Positions 27,258-37,415 of a DNA stretch of 64,000 nucleotides are shown here, one piece after another (position 1 is the first letter of the stretch; each line of letters begins with the position of its first letter). The notes beneath the pieces are model-generated. The model was not told the DNA's origin, made no database searches, and saw only the letters and a list, made by a program, of their open reading frames with translations. Made by a program: the position numbers and the translations under genes. The DNA is from JAMXLO01 sp963776505 (lineage in GTDB: Bacteria; Pseudomonadota; Alphaproteobacteria; Acetobacterales; Acetobacteraceae). Where the stretch lies: NCBI GenBank assembly GCA_963776505.1, contig CAVZNH010000046.1:11315-75314 (forward strand). Reading direction: 5' to 3'.

Positions 27258-27829
27258 TCGGACGCTGCCTTGTCGCTGTCCTGGCACTTCTGCTGACGGC
27301 TGCCGACGCACCGTCGCCGCAGGCAATGCGCCAGTCCGGCACCGAGAAGTGGTTTGGTGGCCTGACGCTCGTCGACCAGGACGGCCTACGCGTCCGCCTC
27401 TATGAGGACCTGATGGCGGGGCACGTCGTCGTCGTGAATGCCTTTTACACCGGCTGCCGCGCGGCCTGCCCGCAGGTGATGGGAACGCTGGCGGACCTGC
27501 GCGCGCAGCTTGCGATCGACGGTCTTGCGGCGCGCTTCATCTCCATCACCGTCGATCCCGAACACGACACCCCGGACCGGCTCGCCCTTTATGCCCGCGC
27601 GATGCACGCTGATGCTGACTGGCGCATGCTGAGCGGCGATCCGGCAACCGTTCGCGCGGCGCTGCACAAGTTCGGCCTGGACACCAACCCGGACGATCCG
27701 GCGGACCACCTGAATGTGCTCTATATGGCCAATTTGCGCACCGGGTTGTGGGAGAAGGCATACAGCCTGGCACCACTCGAGAGCCTCGCGCAGCTCCTGC
27801 GGCGGGTCGATAGCGACCACGGCCCCTGA
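27254..27829 (+). CDS. SCO1/SenC family protein, second copy
   Basis: 191 residues, only partly similar to the copy upstream, so an old duplication rather than a recent one. Signal peptide CLVAVLALLLTAADA; Cu site FYTGCRAACPQVMG (C-x-x-x-C), then SITVDPEHDTPDRLALYARA and DWRMLSGDPATVRAAL, and DHLNVLYMANLRTG. Overlaps the first copy by 4 bases, so the pair is one transcript. Tandem SCO genes usually serve copper delivery or thiol reduction for a particular oxidase. Confidence 0.85.
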   Translation: MIGRCLVAVLALLLTAADAPSPQAMRQSGTEKWFGGLTLVDQDGLRVRLYEDLMAGHVVVVNAFYTGCRAACPQVMGTLADLRAQLAIDGLAARFISITVDPEHDTPDRLALYARAMHADADWRMLSGDPATVRAALHKFGLDTNPDDPADHLNVLYMANLRTGLWEKAYSLAPLESLAQLLRRVDSDHGP

Positions 27830-28085
27830 GGGGTGGTTCATCTGTTTTACCGGATTCTTTGCCCCCAATATTCGCAGAATCTGTTCACTACATCACAGAG
27901 TGACGCGCTCGCACGCAATATATCAGCGGCAGCAAGTTAGGAACCTACGCAGCACATCTGTCCTTACCATTGGGAAGCCCGTTATCGCGCGAGCGGTATG
28001 AGCACGCGATTGGCATGCCATAGGTTGCCGCCCCGTGTTTAGGTGGCTCCGACGACTGTCACTCGCTCCACAGGGAACCACAGTC

Positions 28086-29279
28086 ATGCCGTCGAAGTTC
28101 TCGCAGACCACGCGATCCCTGGCGAATGACAGATCACCCGCGCCGATCCTTGCCTGGCTCCTTGCAACGGTCTTGCTCTGCGTCTGGTCGATCTGGTTCT
28201 TCTTTGCCAACGTGACAGTCTGCGAGACCTCCAGAAGGGCTCGTCTTGAGGTCATACAGCTTCCGCACCACGTGGCCTCCTCCCTGTCGGGACGGATCGT
28301 ATCGACATCGGTCGCCATCGGACAAACGGTGTTCAAGAACCAGGAGCTGATCGAGCTTGATGCGAGCGCAGACAAGCTCCGGCTCACCGAAGAGGAGACC
28401 AGACTGACGGCTCTGCCTCCACAAATCGCAGCAATGCGGGCAGAACTTGCCTCCTTGGAGCAGGCCAGGGATGACGACATTCACGCGACCCAGGCTGCAC
28501 TTGATGCAGCAGGCGCCCGGCTCAAGGAAGCCGATGCGACGATCAGATTCGCAAGGAGCAACGCAAGCCGGCTGAGAAAGCAAAGCGCCGTCGGTGGTGT
28601 CGCGGAAATCGACGCGCTACGGGCGGCGTCGGAGGCCGACAAGCTGAGTGCCGCAAAAGACGCGCTGACGGCGGATCAGAAGAGCCTGGAACAGAACCGG
28701 CAGATGCGCGCCAATGAGGCGCAGGCACGCATCGAGAATTTGCAACGCTCGCTCGTCTCGCTAGAAGGCGAAAGCGCGACGAGGCGCGCGACCATCACGC
28801 GGATCCAGCAGACGATCGATCAGCACGTCATCCGCGCGCCAGTCTCCGGCCGGGTCGGCGATGCCATTCCTCTGTATACGGGTGCGTATATCACAGAAGG
28901 ACAGCGGCTCTTCTCTGTGGTGCCGCCGGGCGAACTCATGATCGTCGGTGATTTCGATCCTGCCTCGGCGATCGGGCGCGTGCGCCCGGGTCAGCCTGCG
29001 ACGATGCGTCTCGACGGGTTTCCATGGGCGCAATTCGGCAGCATCGCCGCGACGGTCAGCGAGGTCGCGACAGAGCGACGCGACGGTACGATCCGGGTCG
29101 AGTTCCGCCCTGCCCCTTCCGGCAATCCTGCCAGCATCATGCAGCACGGCGCCTCCGGCGTGATAGAGGTCGCTGTGGAGCAGACTGCGCCTGCCTTCCT
29201 CGTCTTCCGCGCCGCCGGCCTGCTCCTTTCGGGGACCGGGCGGCCGGCGACGGCCAGTCTCGCCGATCTCGCAAAGTGA
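28086..29279 (+). CDS. HlyD-family membrane fusion protein (NHLM-type secretion protein)
   Basis: 397 residues from ATG 28086 (aggga 9 bases upstream). One N-terminal membrane segment (APILAWLLATVLLCVWSIWF), a lipoyl-like start ASSLSGRIVSTSVAIGQTVF, a coiled-coil hairpin with AELASLEQARDDD and QARIENLQRSLVSLEGES, then the second lipoyl half VIRAPVSGRVGDAIPLYTGA. It spans the periplasm between an inner-membrane ABC exporter and a TolC-type pore. Its stop overlaps the GTG start of the peptidase-ABC gene (GTGA), a clear operon. The 256 bases before it, after the second SCO gene, hold no gene and no clear promoter I can name. Confidence 0.88.
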   Translation: MPSKFSQTTRSLANDRSPAPILAWLLATVLLCVWSIWFFFANVTVCETSRRARLEVIQLPHHVASSLSGRIVSTSVAIGQTVFKNQELIELDASADKLRLTEEETRLTALPPQIAAMRAELASLEQARDDDIHATQAALDAAGARLKEADATIRFARSNASRLRKQSAVGGVAEIDALRAASEADKLSAAKDALTADQKSLEQNRQMRANEAQARIENLQRSLVSLEGESATRRATITRIQQTIDQHVIRAPVSGRVGDAIPLYTGAYITEGQRLFSVVPPGELMIVGDFDPASAIGRVRPGQPATMRLDGFPWAQFGSIAATVSEVATERRDGTIRVEFRPAPSGNPASIMQHGASGVIEVAVEQTAPAFLVFRAAGLLLSGTGRPATASLADLAK

Positions 29280-31960
29280 AGGCCGGCCGCGTGTCGCGCA
29301 AATTTCTTGTGCCCGAGGTCGTCCAGATCTCGACGATGGACTGCGGACCCGCAGCATTGAAATGCCTGCTGGAAGGATTCGGCATTCCGGTCAGCTATGG
29401 AAGGTTGCGCGAAGCCTGCCAGACCGATGTCGATGGTACGTCGATAGACACGATCGAGACAGTCGCCAATCAGCTCGGTGTCGACGCGGAGCAGATGATG
29501 CTGCCCGCCGAGCATCTATTCCAGCCTGACGCAGCTGCGTTGCCCGCGTTGATTGTCGTCCGCCATCCCAGCGGCGGCACGCATTTCGTGGTGATCTGGC
29601 GTCAGTTGGGTGGCTGGCTGCAGCTTATGGACCCCGCGATAGGGCGTCGCTGGGTCCGACGCTCCCGCTTCATCAAGGACCTTTACAGCCACGAGACGGG
29701 TGTGCCGGCAGATGAGTGGCGAAGCTGGGCCGGTTCCGACGAATTCCTGCAGCCGTTGCGGCAACGGCTGGCACAGATCGGTGCTGTGGGCAGCGTAGCG
29801 GCCGAGCTGTCGGAAAAGGCCTTGGCAGACCCTGGCTGGCTGAGCCTTGGCGCGCTCGATGCAGGCGTACGCCTGGTGCAATCCGTGATCGATGCCGAAG
29901 GGCTCGTCGCCGGCCCGTCGGCCATCCGCCTACTCAACGTGCTGTTCAATGCCACGCGGTCCAGCACGTTCGACATCTTCGACGTCATTCCGCCGCCTTA
30001 CTGGGCGGTCAGGCCGGACCTGAACAGCGCTGACCCCGTCGAGCTGCGCCTGACCTTGCGCGGCGCGGTGCTGATCAGAATAGCCGGTCGTCAAACGCAC
30101 GGCATGGCCCAGCCCGTCGAATCAAATGCACCGCTGTCGGCCGAACTCGAGGCAGCGTTGCGAGAACCGCCGACCAGACCGCTCAGGGACCTGTGCAAAC
30201 TCATGAGCGATGAAGGTGCGGTCAGGCCGCTCGTCCTGATTGCGGCACTCGTCGGCGCCGGTACGACCTTGCTGGTCGAGACGCTGCTGTTTCGTGCGAT
30301 GTTGGATGTTTCGAGCCAGCTCAACCTCGGCGGCCAGCGGCTGGCGGCAGTCGCGGCGCTGCTGATCTTCGCAGCGTTGCTGCTTTTGATTCAGGTGCCC
30401 ATCGTCACCGAATCGCTAAGGCTTGGGCGGCAGACAGAAATCCGGTTGCGCATGGCGCTACTCCGCAAGATGCCGCGACTGGTGGATCGCTATTTTCAAA
30501 GCCGGCCGATCTCCGATATGGCCGATCGCAGTCACGGCATTCATGTCGCGCGCCAATTGCCCGGTCTGGCCGTCCATCTGCTGCAGGGTCTGTTCGAACT
30601 GCTGGCGACGCTTGCCGGTACGATCCTGATCGACCCGCAAGACGCGCTCCTGGCGATCACGCTCGTCGTCGTGGCACTCGGCATCCCGGTGGCGGCACAG
30701 TCGATGGTGGGGGAACGCGATCTTCGTGTACGTAATCACAGCGCGGCGCTAGGAGGATTTTATCTGGACACGCTGCTCGGTCTGGTTCCGGTGCGCGCAC
30801 ATCGGGCCGAGCGAGCGGTGCGACGGCAGCATGAAAGCTTGCTTGTCGAATGGGCGCGCGCCTCTCGTCGTCGGCTCACCGCGACGACATGCCTCGATGG
30901 TGCGCAGTCGCTGGTCTGCCTGGCGCTGGCGGGCGCATTGTTGTTCACCCGTTTCATGCGGACCTGGTCTGTCAGCGGCGGTGATCTGCTGTTGGTTTAC
31001 TGGACCCTGAAGCTGCCCTCCATCGCCCACACCCTGGCGATTCTCGCGCAGCAGGTGCCGATACAACGCAACGTGCTGGCGCGATTGATGGAGCCTTTGT
31101 CCGCGCCTGAAGAGGAATTGCACAGCGCGCCCCCGCCCTCCGCCGACGCAATATCCGCTCCCGTTTCGATTGCCATCAGGGATGGCGCCGTCGTAGCGGC
31201 TGGGCATCGGATCCTGCGCGACATCAACCTGACGATCAGCCCCGGTGAACACGTCGCCATCGTTGGTGCATCCGGCGCGGGGAAGTCCTCGCTGATCGGT
31301 CTGCTGTTGGGCTGGCACCGGCTCGCGGCCGGGACGCTCGAAGTGGACGGCATGCCGATCACGACCGCGACGCTCGAGCAGTTGCGGCGAAACACGGCAT
31401 GGGTCGATCCCGCGATCCAGATCTGGAACCGGAGCTTCGTCGACAATCTCGGCTACAGTTCGGCAGACGCAGCGCTGGACCGCATCGGCGAGGCGCTGGA
31501 TACCGCGTCACTCAAGAATGTGCTGCGCAACCTTCCCGATGGACTGCAGACAAGGCTCGGTGAAGGCGGTGCGCTGATCTCGGGCGGTGAGGGACAGCGT
31601 GTGCGTCTTGGCCGCGCATTTGCGCAGCGGGATGTGCGGCTCGCACTGCTCGATGAACCCTTCCGCGGCATGGACCGTGACCGCCGACATAGCCTGCTCG
31701 TTGATATTCGGCGGCGATGGCACGGCGTGACGCTGCTCTGCGTGACCCATGACGTCGGCGAGACGCGATTGTTCGATCGGGTTCTGGTGGTCGATGACGG
31801 GCGGATCGTCGAGGACGAGCATCCAGACCGGCTGGCTGCGGCGCCGTCGCGATATCGACAGTTGCTGGACGCGGAGGGCGATGTCCTCGGCCAGCTTTGG
31901 GAAAGCGGCTACTGGCGCCGCGTGGCGATCCGCAACGGCCGAGTGCACGGGGCCGCATGA
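29276..31960 (+). CDS. NHLM-type ABC exporter with N-terminal C39 peptidase
   Basis: 894 residues. The N-terminal peptidase C39 domain has the catalytic Cys in ISTMDCGPAALKCLLEG and the His in GGTHFVVIW; such domains cut leader peptides after Gly-Gly or Gly-Ala. Transmembrane helices follow at about 400-640. The C-terminal ATPase has Walker A GASGAGKSS, signature ISGGEGQR and Walker B LALLDEP. This is the peptidase/permease/ATPase subunit of NHLM-type bacteriocin systems, which export peptides carrying nitrile-hydratase-like or Nif11-like leaders. Starts at GTG overlapping the HlyD stop and overlaps the next ABC gene by ATGA. The exported peptide is probably encoded in the same cluster. Confidence 0.88.
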   Translation: MKAGRVSRKFLVPEVVQISTMDCGPAALKCLLEGFGIPVSYGRLREACQTDVDGTSIDTIETVANQLGVDAEQMMLPAEHLFQPDAAALPALIVVRHPSGGTHFVVIWRQLGGWLQLMDPAIGRRWVRRSRFIKDLYSHETGVPADEWRSWAGSDEFLQPLRQRLAQIGAVGSVAAELSEKALADPGWLSLGALDAGVRLVQSVIDAEGLVAGPSAIRLLNVLFNATRSSTFDIFDVIPPPYWAVRPDLNSADPVELRLTLRGAVLIRIAGRQTHGMAQPVESNAPLSAELEAALREPPTRPLRDLCKLMSDEGAVRPLVLIAALVGAGTTLLVETLLFRAMLDVSSQLNLGGQRLAAVAALLIFAALLLLIQVPIVTESLRLGRQTEIRLRMALLRKMPRLVDRYFQSRPISDMADRSHGIHVARQLPGLAVHLLQGLFELLATLAGTILIDPQDALLAITLVVVALGIPVAAQSMVGERDLRVRNHSAALGGFYLDTLLGLVPVRAHRAERAVRRQHESLLVEWARASRRRLTATTCLDGAQSLVCLALAGALLFTRFMRTWSVSGGDLLLVYWTLKLPSIAHTLAILAQQVPIQRNVLARLMEPLSAPEEELHSAPPPSADAISAPVSIAIRDGAVVAAGHRILRDINLTISPGEHVAIVGASGAGKSSLIGLLLGWHRLAAGTLEVDGMPITTATLEQLRRNTAWVDPAIQIWNRSFVDNLGYSSADAALDRIGEALDTASLKNVLRNLPDGLQTRLGEGGALISGGEGQRVRLGRAFAQRDVRLALLDEPFRGMDRDRRHSLLVDIRRRWHGVTLLCVTHDVGETRLFDRVLVVDDGRIVEDEHPDRLAAAPSRYRQLLDAEGDVLGQLWESGYWRRVAIRNGRVHGAA

Positions 31961-34141
31961 TGGACGGACCGGATCTCAGGCCTGCCACGCATACGGCCCT
32001 TGCATGGGCCGGCCATGATGAGGACCTTATCAGCCTGAGCTGGCCACGAGAGCAGTTGGCGCAGGCGCTGGAGGCGTTGGCTGCGCGCACCGCGTTGCGG
32101 AGCGCGGCTGGAGGCGCGATCGGCACCCCCGATATTCCGCAGCCGGGAGCGTTGGATCACGCAGGCAACTGGATCGAATGGGCGGCGGGCTGCCTCGAAC
32201 TCGAGGCGGAGCCGGTGGAGTTTCCGGTTCCCGATCTCGATCAGGGCCTGTTGCAGGCATGTCCGTTGGTGCTCGCGCTCCCCGTCACAGGCGGAGCCCG
32301 GTTTCTGCTGCTGCTAAAGGCAAAACGCGATTCGATTGCGCTGATCGGTTCCGATCTGCGCCTTCACTGGCGTCGCGTGCGCACAATCTCGGCCGCCGCC
32401 AGCGCTCAGTTCGGCGCACCGATGGTTCGCGACCTCGATCAGCTGCTGGAGAACGCCGGTGTCCGTCCCGCTCGACGTGAGCAGGTCCGATCGGTGATGT
32501 TGCGCGAACGGCTGGCCGCCCAGGCGTTCACTGAATGCTGGATGCTCCGTCTGCCGGCGACGGCACCATTCATGGCGCAACTGTCGCAGGCCGGACTTCT
32601 CCGTCGTCTTGGTTGGGTCGTCGCACTGCTGATCGGCATGTATCTGGTCGAGATCAGCGGCTGGGCTCTGATCGGCGCCGCAGTGCTGAACGGCAGGCTG
32701 GACCTCGCGTGGCTCGTCGCGTGGCAGTTGGTGTTGCTATCGGGCATCCCGCTGCGGCTCTCCGCTGGCTGGCTCGAGGCGACCTTCGCGCTCGATCTCG
32801 GGCGTATCCTGAAGCGGCGCCTGCTGGCCGGCGCGCTGCGCATCGACATTGACGCGGTGAGGCATCAGGGCGCCGGCCAGATCATCGGTCGCGTGATGGA
32901 ATCGCAGGTGCTGGAGTCGCTGGTACTCGGCGGCGGCATGGCTGTTATCGTCGCGGTCGTGGAACTGGTGTTCGCCGGCTGGATCCTGTCGGCGGGTGTC
33001 GGCGGATACCTGCATCTGCTGGCGCTGCTGATCTGGCTGGCCGCGCTCGCGGCCGCCTGCTGTCGCTACTATCGGCGACTGCGCGTCTGGTCCACGACGC
33101 GTCTCGATATGACGCATGAGCTGGTCGAGCACATGATCGGCCATCGCACGCGGCTCGCGCAGGAACCACCGCATCGGCGTGACGCCTCAGAGGATCGGAT
33201 CCTGCGGGACTATCTCGATCTGTCACGCGGGCTGGACAACGCGATCGCGCCGGTCTCGGCAGGCGCCTCTGCCGGTTGGACCATCGTGGCAATTCTGGCC
33301 CTGGCGCCTGCGTTCATCGCCGGCAGCGCCAGCCCGGCTACACTTGCGATCAGTCTGGGCGGCATTCTGATGGCGGCCCGGGCATTCGCCAGCATCTCCA
33401 GCGGCATCACATCCCTCTCGCAGGCCTGTGTCGCCTGGAGCTTGGTGTCCGATCTGTTCCGAGCCGGCGGCGCGCCCGTCGAACCCGCGGCGGTTCCACC
33501 GCCTGCGCAGGCGGGGACGGAGAACGCGCGGCAAAAGGTGCTCGATGTCAGCGATCTGGTCTTCCGCTACCGGCACAGCGGGCGGCCGATCCTGGACCGG
33601 CTCGATCTGACAATCTATCAAGGTGAGCGCATCCTGCTGGAAGGACCCTCCGGCGGAGGCAAGTCCACGCTTGCTGCGCTGATGACCGGCCTGCGTCTGC
33701 CAGACTCGGGATTGCTGCTGCTGAACGGACTGGACAGGCCGACACTTGGGCTGGGCTGGCATCAACTCGCGACGGAGGCCCCGCAATTCCATGAGAACCA
33801 CATTCTGTCAGGTTCGCTGGCGTTCAATCTGTTGATGGGGCGCAATTGGCCGCCGACGGAGCGACGACCTGGCGATCGCGCAGACGTTGTGCGTCGAGCT
33901 TGGCCTCGGCGGCCTGTTGAGCCGCATGCCGGGCGGCCTGATGCAGCATGTCGGCGAAACCGGCTGGCAGTTGTCGCACGGCGAGCGCAGCCGTGTCTTT
34001 CTCGCGCGCGCCCTGCTGCAGGACGCGTCGCTGACGATCCTGGACGAAAGTTTCGCGGCACTGGACCCAGCCACGTTGAAGACCTGTCTGCAAAGTGCGG
34101 CGGCCCATGCGCGCACGCTCGTGGTCATCGCGCATCCTTAG
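31957..34141 (+). CDS. Second NHLM-type ABC exporter subunit, one frameshift
   Basis: About 727 residues once corrected. It lacks a peptidase; the first ~230 residues form a separate domain, then transmembrane segments (WVVALLIGMYLVEISGWALI onward), then the ATPase: Walker A GPSGGGKST, signature LSHGERSR, Walker B LTILDES. The signature and Walker B lie after a one-base insertion near 33858-33866, where the frame changes from GRNWPPTE to a natural DDLAIAQTLCVELGLGGLL. The ATG overlaps the previous stop; the TAG overlaps the TolC stop on the other strand by 4 bases. Forms a heterodimer or tandem with the peptidase-ABC protein. Confidence 0.8.
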
Positions 34142-35596
34142 CGAGACGGGGTCTTCTTGTGCTTATGCCGATGCCCAGACCCGTGCCTTGGCACAGGCGT
34201 CCCGACGGTCGGCGCCGAGGCGTCCCAGCCGCCGCCAAGCGCCTTGATGAGACCGACGGTAGCTTGGAAGCGGGCAACGTGGACCACCAGCGCCTGGCGC
34301 TGGATTCGCAGCTCGTTCCTCTGTGCATCCAGCAGTTCAAACTGGCTCGCCAGACCATCCGCATAGTTCGAGGTGACCAGTGTCGTCGTGCGAATGGCCG
34401 CCTCGGTCGCACGTTTCAACACCACTTCCTGTCTGGCCAGCAGACGCAGCGCGGATAGCTGGTCTTCGACATCCTTGAATGCATTCAGTATTTGCTGGCC
34501 GTAGGCTGCGGCGGCCGCATCGAGGTCGGCGTTCGCCTTCGCAACGCCCGCCAGATAGCGGCCACCGTCGAATATCGGCATCGACAGCAGGGCAGCGAGC
34601 GTCGAGGTTGCCGCCGATGCGGAAAACAACGACCCCAGTGTAGGCGAGGCATATCCGCCGAACGCCGTCAGCGACAGGGTCGGCAGCCAGCGGTCCTGCG
34701 CCACGCCGCTGTGTATCTGTGCGGCGATCATCGCCCGTCGGGCCGCCTCGACATCCGGGCGGCGAACGAGAACTGCCCCTGGAATCCCTGGCGGAATGTT
34801 CGGCAGCGGATCGGAGTGGCTGCTCGGAGAAATGTGGAATGTGGACGGGGCCGCGCCGATCAGCACTGCCAACGCGTGCTCAACCTCGGCGCGACGCTGG
34901 TCCAGCGTGAGCGCTTCTGAGGATAGCGATTCCGCCTCAGTGCGCAGGCGCACAAGCGACAGTTCCGAGGCCAGGCCGGCGCTGAGCATTCCCTCGGTCA
35001 GCCGAACAGTCTTCTGGTACGCCGCCGCCGTGCTTCGGACCAACGCACGTTCGGCATCGAGCGCGCGCAAGGTGAAATATGTCTGCGCGGTATCGGCCTG
35101 AACCAGAAGCCTCGCCGCCCTCAACAGTTCCTCACTCTCGGCAGTGCTCATGGCTGCCGCCTTTGATTCATTCGCCAAGCGGCCGAACAGGTCGGCCTCG
35201 TATGAAAGATTGCCACCCACGACATAGAGCGGGCCGCTGCTGCTCGCGGCGTTGGTCAGTGTCCCTTCCTCACGCGAGACGTTAACGCTGAGCCCAATCA
35301 CAGGCCATTGCGCGGCAATAGTCGCACGTTGGATTGCGCGTGCCTCATTGAGTCTTGCCAACGCCTGGCCGATGGTGAAGTTGCCATAGTTGGCGCGCCT
35401 GATCAGGTCATCCAGCGGCGGGTCGGCGAACACGAGCCACCAGGCGCCGTTGCCGGGCATCGTCGGCCGCCGGGCGATGACGTGTTCCAGGATCCGTTTC
35501 GCGAAACGCATCGGGCGCTACCGGAAGTCCACCCGGTTCGGGCGCTTGATGTGCGCATGCTGTCAAGGTGAGGGTGAACAGCAAGGCGGGGCGCAT
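34138..35596 (-). CDS. NodT/TolC-type outer-membrane efflux lipoprotein, one frameshift
   Basis: About 485 residues after correction. The lipoprotein signal MRPALLFTLTLTACA is in one frame; the mature part (AWWLVFADPPLDDLIRRA, ARAIQRATIAAQWPVIGL, LFGRLANESKAAAMSTAE, DRWLPTLSLTAFGGYASP, SMPIFDGGRYLAGVAKANAD) in the next. A one-base insertion near 35495 explains it. TolC family: an outer-membrane trimer serving a HlyD/ABC exporter. The C-terminus ends with GSGHRHKHKKTPSR, a His-rich basic tail that could bind metal. The start overlaps the stop of a small upstream ORF as TGATG. Confidence 0.82.
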
Positions 35597-35757
35597 CAGC
35601 GCGTAAATGCATACCGATCATTCCAAATGCGAGGTCGTGGCATTCGACTGAACGTCGCAGGGGCGCTGGCGATTGCCATACGCCATCGTTGAACAACCAC
35701 TTCATAATCCGCCCCCCGATTGTTTGAGGACGATCCTAGTTCAAACAGAGCGACCAT
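35596..35757 (-). CDS. Possible small ORF coupled to the TolC gene, 53 aa
   Basis: MVALFELGSSSNNRG then VVVQRWRMAIASAPATF, ending NDRYAFTR and TGA. Its stop forms TGATG with the TolC start, a translational-coupling arrangement, and TolC itself lacks a Shine-Dalgarno. It has no good ribosome site of its own and is not recognised, so it may be spurious. The rest of the 329-base gap to the cytochrome gene (35758-35925) holds nothing I can support. Confidence 0.25.
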   Translation of the reverse strand: MVALFELGSSSNNRGADYEVVVQRWRMAIASAPATFSRMPRPRIWNDRYAFTR

Positions 35758-35925
35758 CCCAATGCCGCTGCGGCGGTTTATCCTGAGTAGCGTGGCAGTC
35801 CTGACACGCATGCTTGCTTGACGTGATGTCTGCCGGTCAGCAGCATCAGGGCGCGTGCGGCGTCACTGCCTGTAGTTCTGCTCTGCGGTGCGCAACGCGA
35901 CCGAGGTCGTCGGAAAGTCGGATCG

Positions 35926-37400
35926 TTGAAGTTATTCATCCTCGTTCGCCTGATCGCCGTCGTCGCTCTTTGCATGCCTGCGCTTGCTGCCATGGCGAGT
36001 GTGACCGGGCTGGAACGTGGCCAGAAACTGTTTCTGACCGGAGATGCCGGTGGGTCGGCCGCGAAGGCCATGGTCGGCCCAGGCAATGTAAGCTTGCCGG
36101 CGTCTTCCATTCCCTGCGCTTCCTGTCACGGACGCGATGGACGCGGACGGAAGGAGGGTGGGGTTGTGGCACCGACATCTCCCGGGATTTGCTGATGCGG
36201 TCGGTTCGTCGCGATGGCCCGGCGGGCAGATCACGTCCCGCCTACACCGAACCACTGTTGGTCCGTGCCATCACGATGGGTCTGGATCCGGTGACAACAG
36301 GCTTGATCCGGTCATGCCGCGCTTTTTGCTGTCGACATCTGATGCGGCTGATCTGGTCGCCTATCTGAACCAACTCGGCACTGCTCCCGAACCGGGGGTG
36401 GATGATGGCTCGCTGGTGCTGGGCACGGTGCTGCCTCGCGGCGGGTCGACGATCCAGACGGTGCTTGCGGCATCTTTCGATGAAATCAACCGAAATGGTG
36501 GTCTGTTCGGCCGCCAGCTCGTCCTGCGGGTGACAGAGCCGTATGATGGCGAGGCATTCGGCGCTGCCGTCGCCCGGCTTGCTGACACTGGCTCCGTGTT
36601 CGCGCTGCTCGCGCCGATGATTGCCGGCGAGGAGGTCGCTGCCGTGGCAGCAGTGAACGCTGCCGGCATACCCACGATCGGACCGCTCACGCCGCGTGTG
36701 CGCGCTGCACCGAGCAGCCGCTACGTATTCTACCTCAACGGTGGCCTGGAGGCCGAGGCAAGTGCGCTTGCCGGTTTCGCCGCGAGCACGTTCGGATCGC
36801 CGGTGATCGTCGATGATGGAACGCCTCTCTGGCAATCGGTGGCCCATGTGGCAGCGAACAACTCTTGCTGACGCTCGACAGCCGCCGAAGCTGATGCAGC
36901 CAGGCAGTGCGGAACTGGCGCAGGCACTTGCGGCCGGTCGCGCGGTGCTGTGGTTCGCTGACGGTGCAATGATCCGCGCAGCCGTCGCCGACCTGTCGGG
37001 CAGACGGCCCACACTGCTGCTGCCCAGTGCGCTGGCCGGTGATCTGCTTGCGAATGGTGCGCCGGTGCCTACCTTCGTCGCGTTCGCCACCGGCCCACTC
37101 GACATGACACCGGAGGCGGCAACCGAATTCCGTGCCCTCACGCAGCGCGATGACCTGCCCGCACGGGATCGTTCGGCGCAGCGCCAGGCTCTGGCGGCAG
37201 CAAAGATCCTTTTCGAGGCGCTCCAGCGCGCAGGCCGCGACGTGACGCGCGAGCGGTTGATCGACGCGCTGGAAACATTGCAGAGCTATCGAACAGGACT
37301 GATGCCACCGGTGACTTTCTCGCCCTCACGCCATATCGGCACTGATGGAGCGTGGATCGTCCCGCTCGATGGCGGCGCGCCGACCTGGTGGAACAGGTGA
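35926..37400 (+). CDS. Cytochrome c domain fused to a periplasmic amino-acid-type binding protein, frame broken
   Basis: About 490 residues when three shifts (near 36165, 36300, 36865) are repaired. TTG start with ggaaag 8 bases upstream; signal peptide (FILVRLIAVVALCMPALAA). Residues about 30-110 are a cytochrome c: SIPCASCHGRDGRGRKEGG with the haem motif C-x-x-C-H, then DISRDLLMRSVRRDGPAGR and LVAYLNQLG. The rest is a Peripla_BP_6-type domain (LGTVLPRGGSTIQTVLAASF, NGGLFGRQLVLRVTEPYDGE, AGEEVAAVAAVNAAGIPTIG, ARDVTRERLIDALETL). This fusion is rare; it is convergent with the YncE-like gene. It might pass electrons in the giant oxidase system. Confidence 0.7.
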
Positions 37401-37415
37401 CACCGAGGCAGACGT

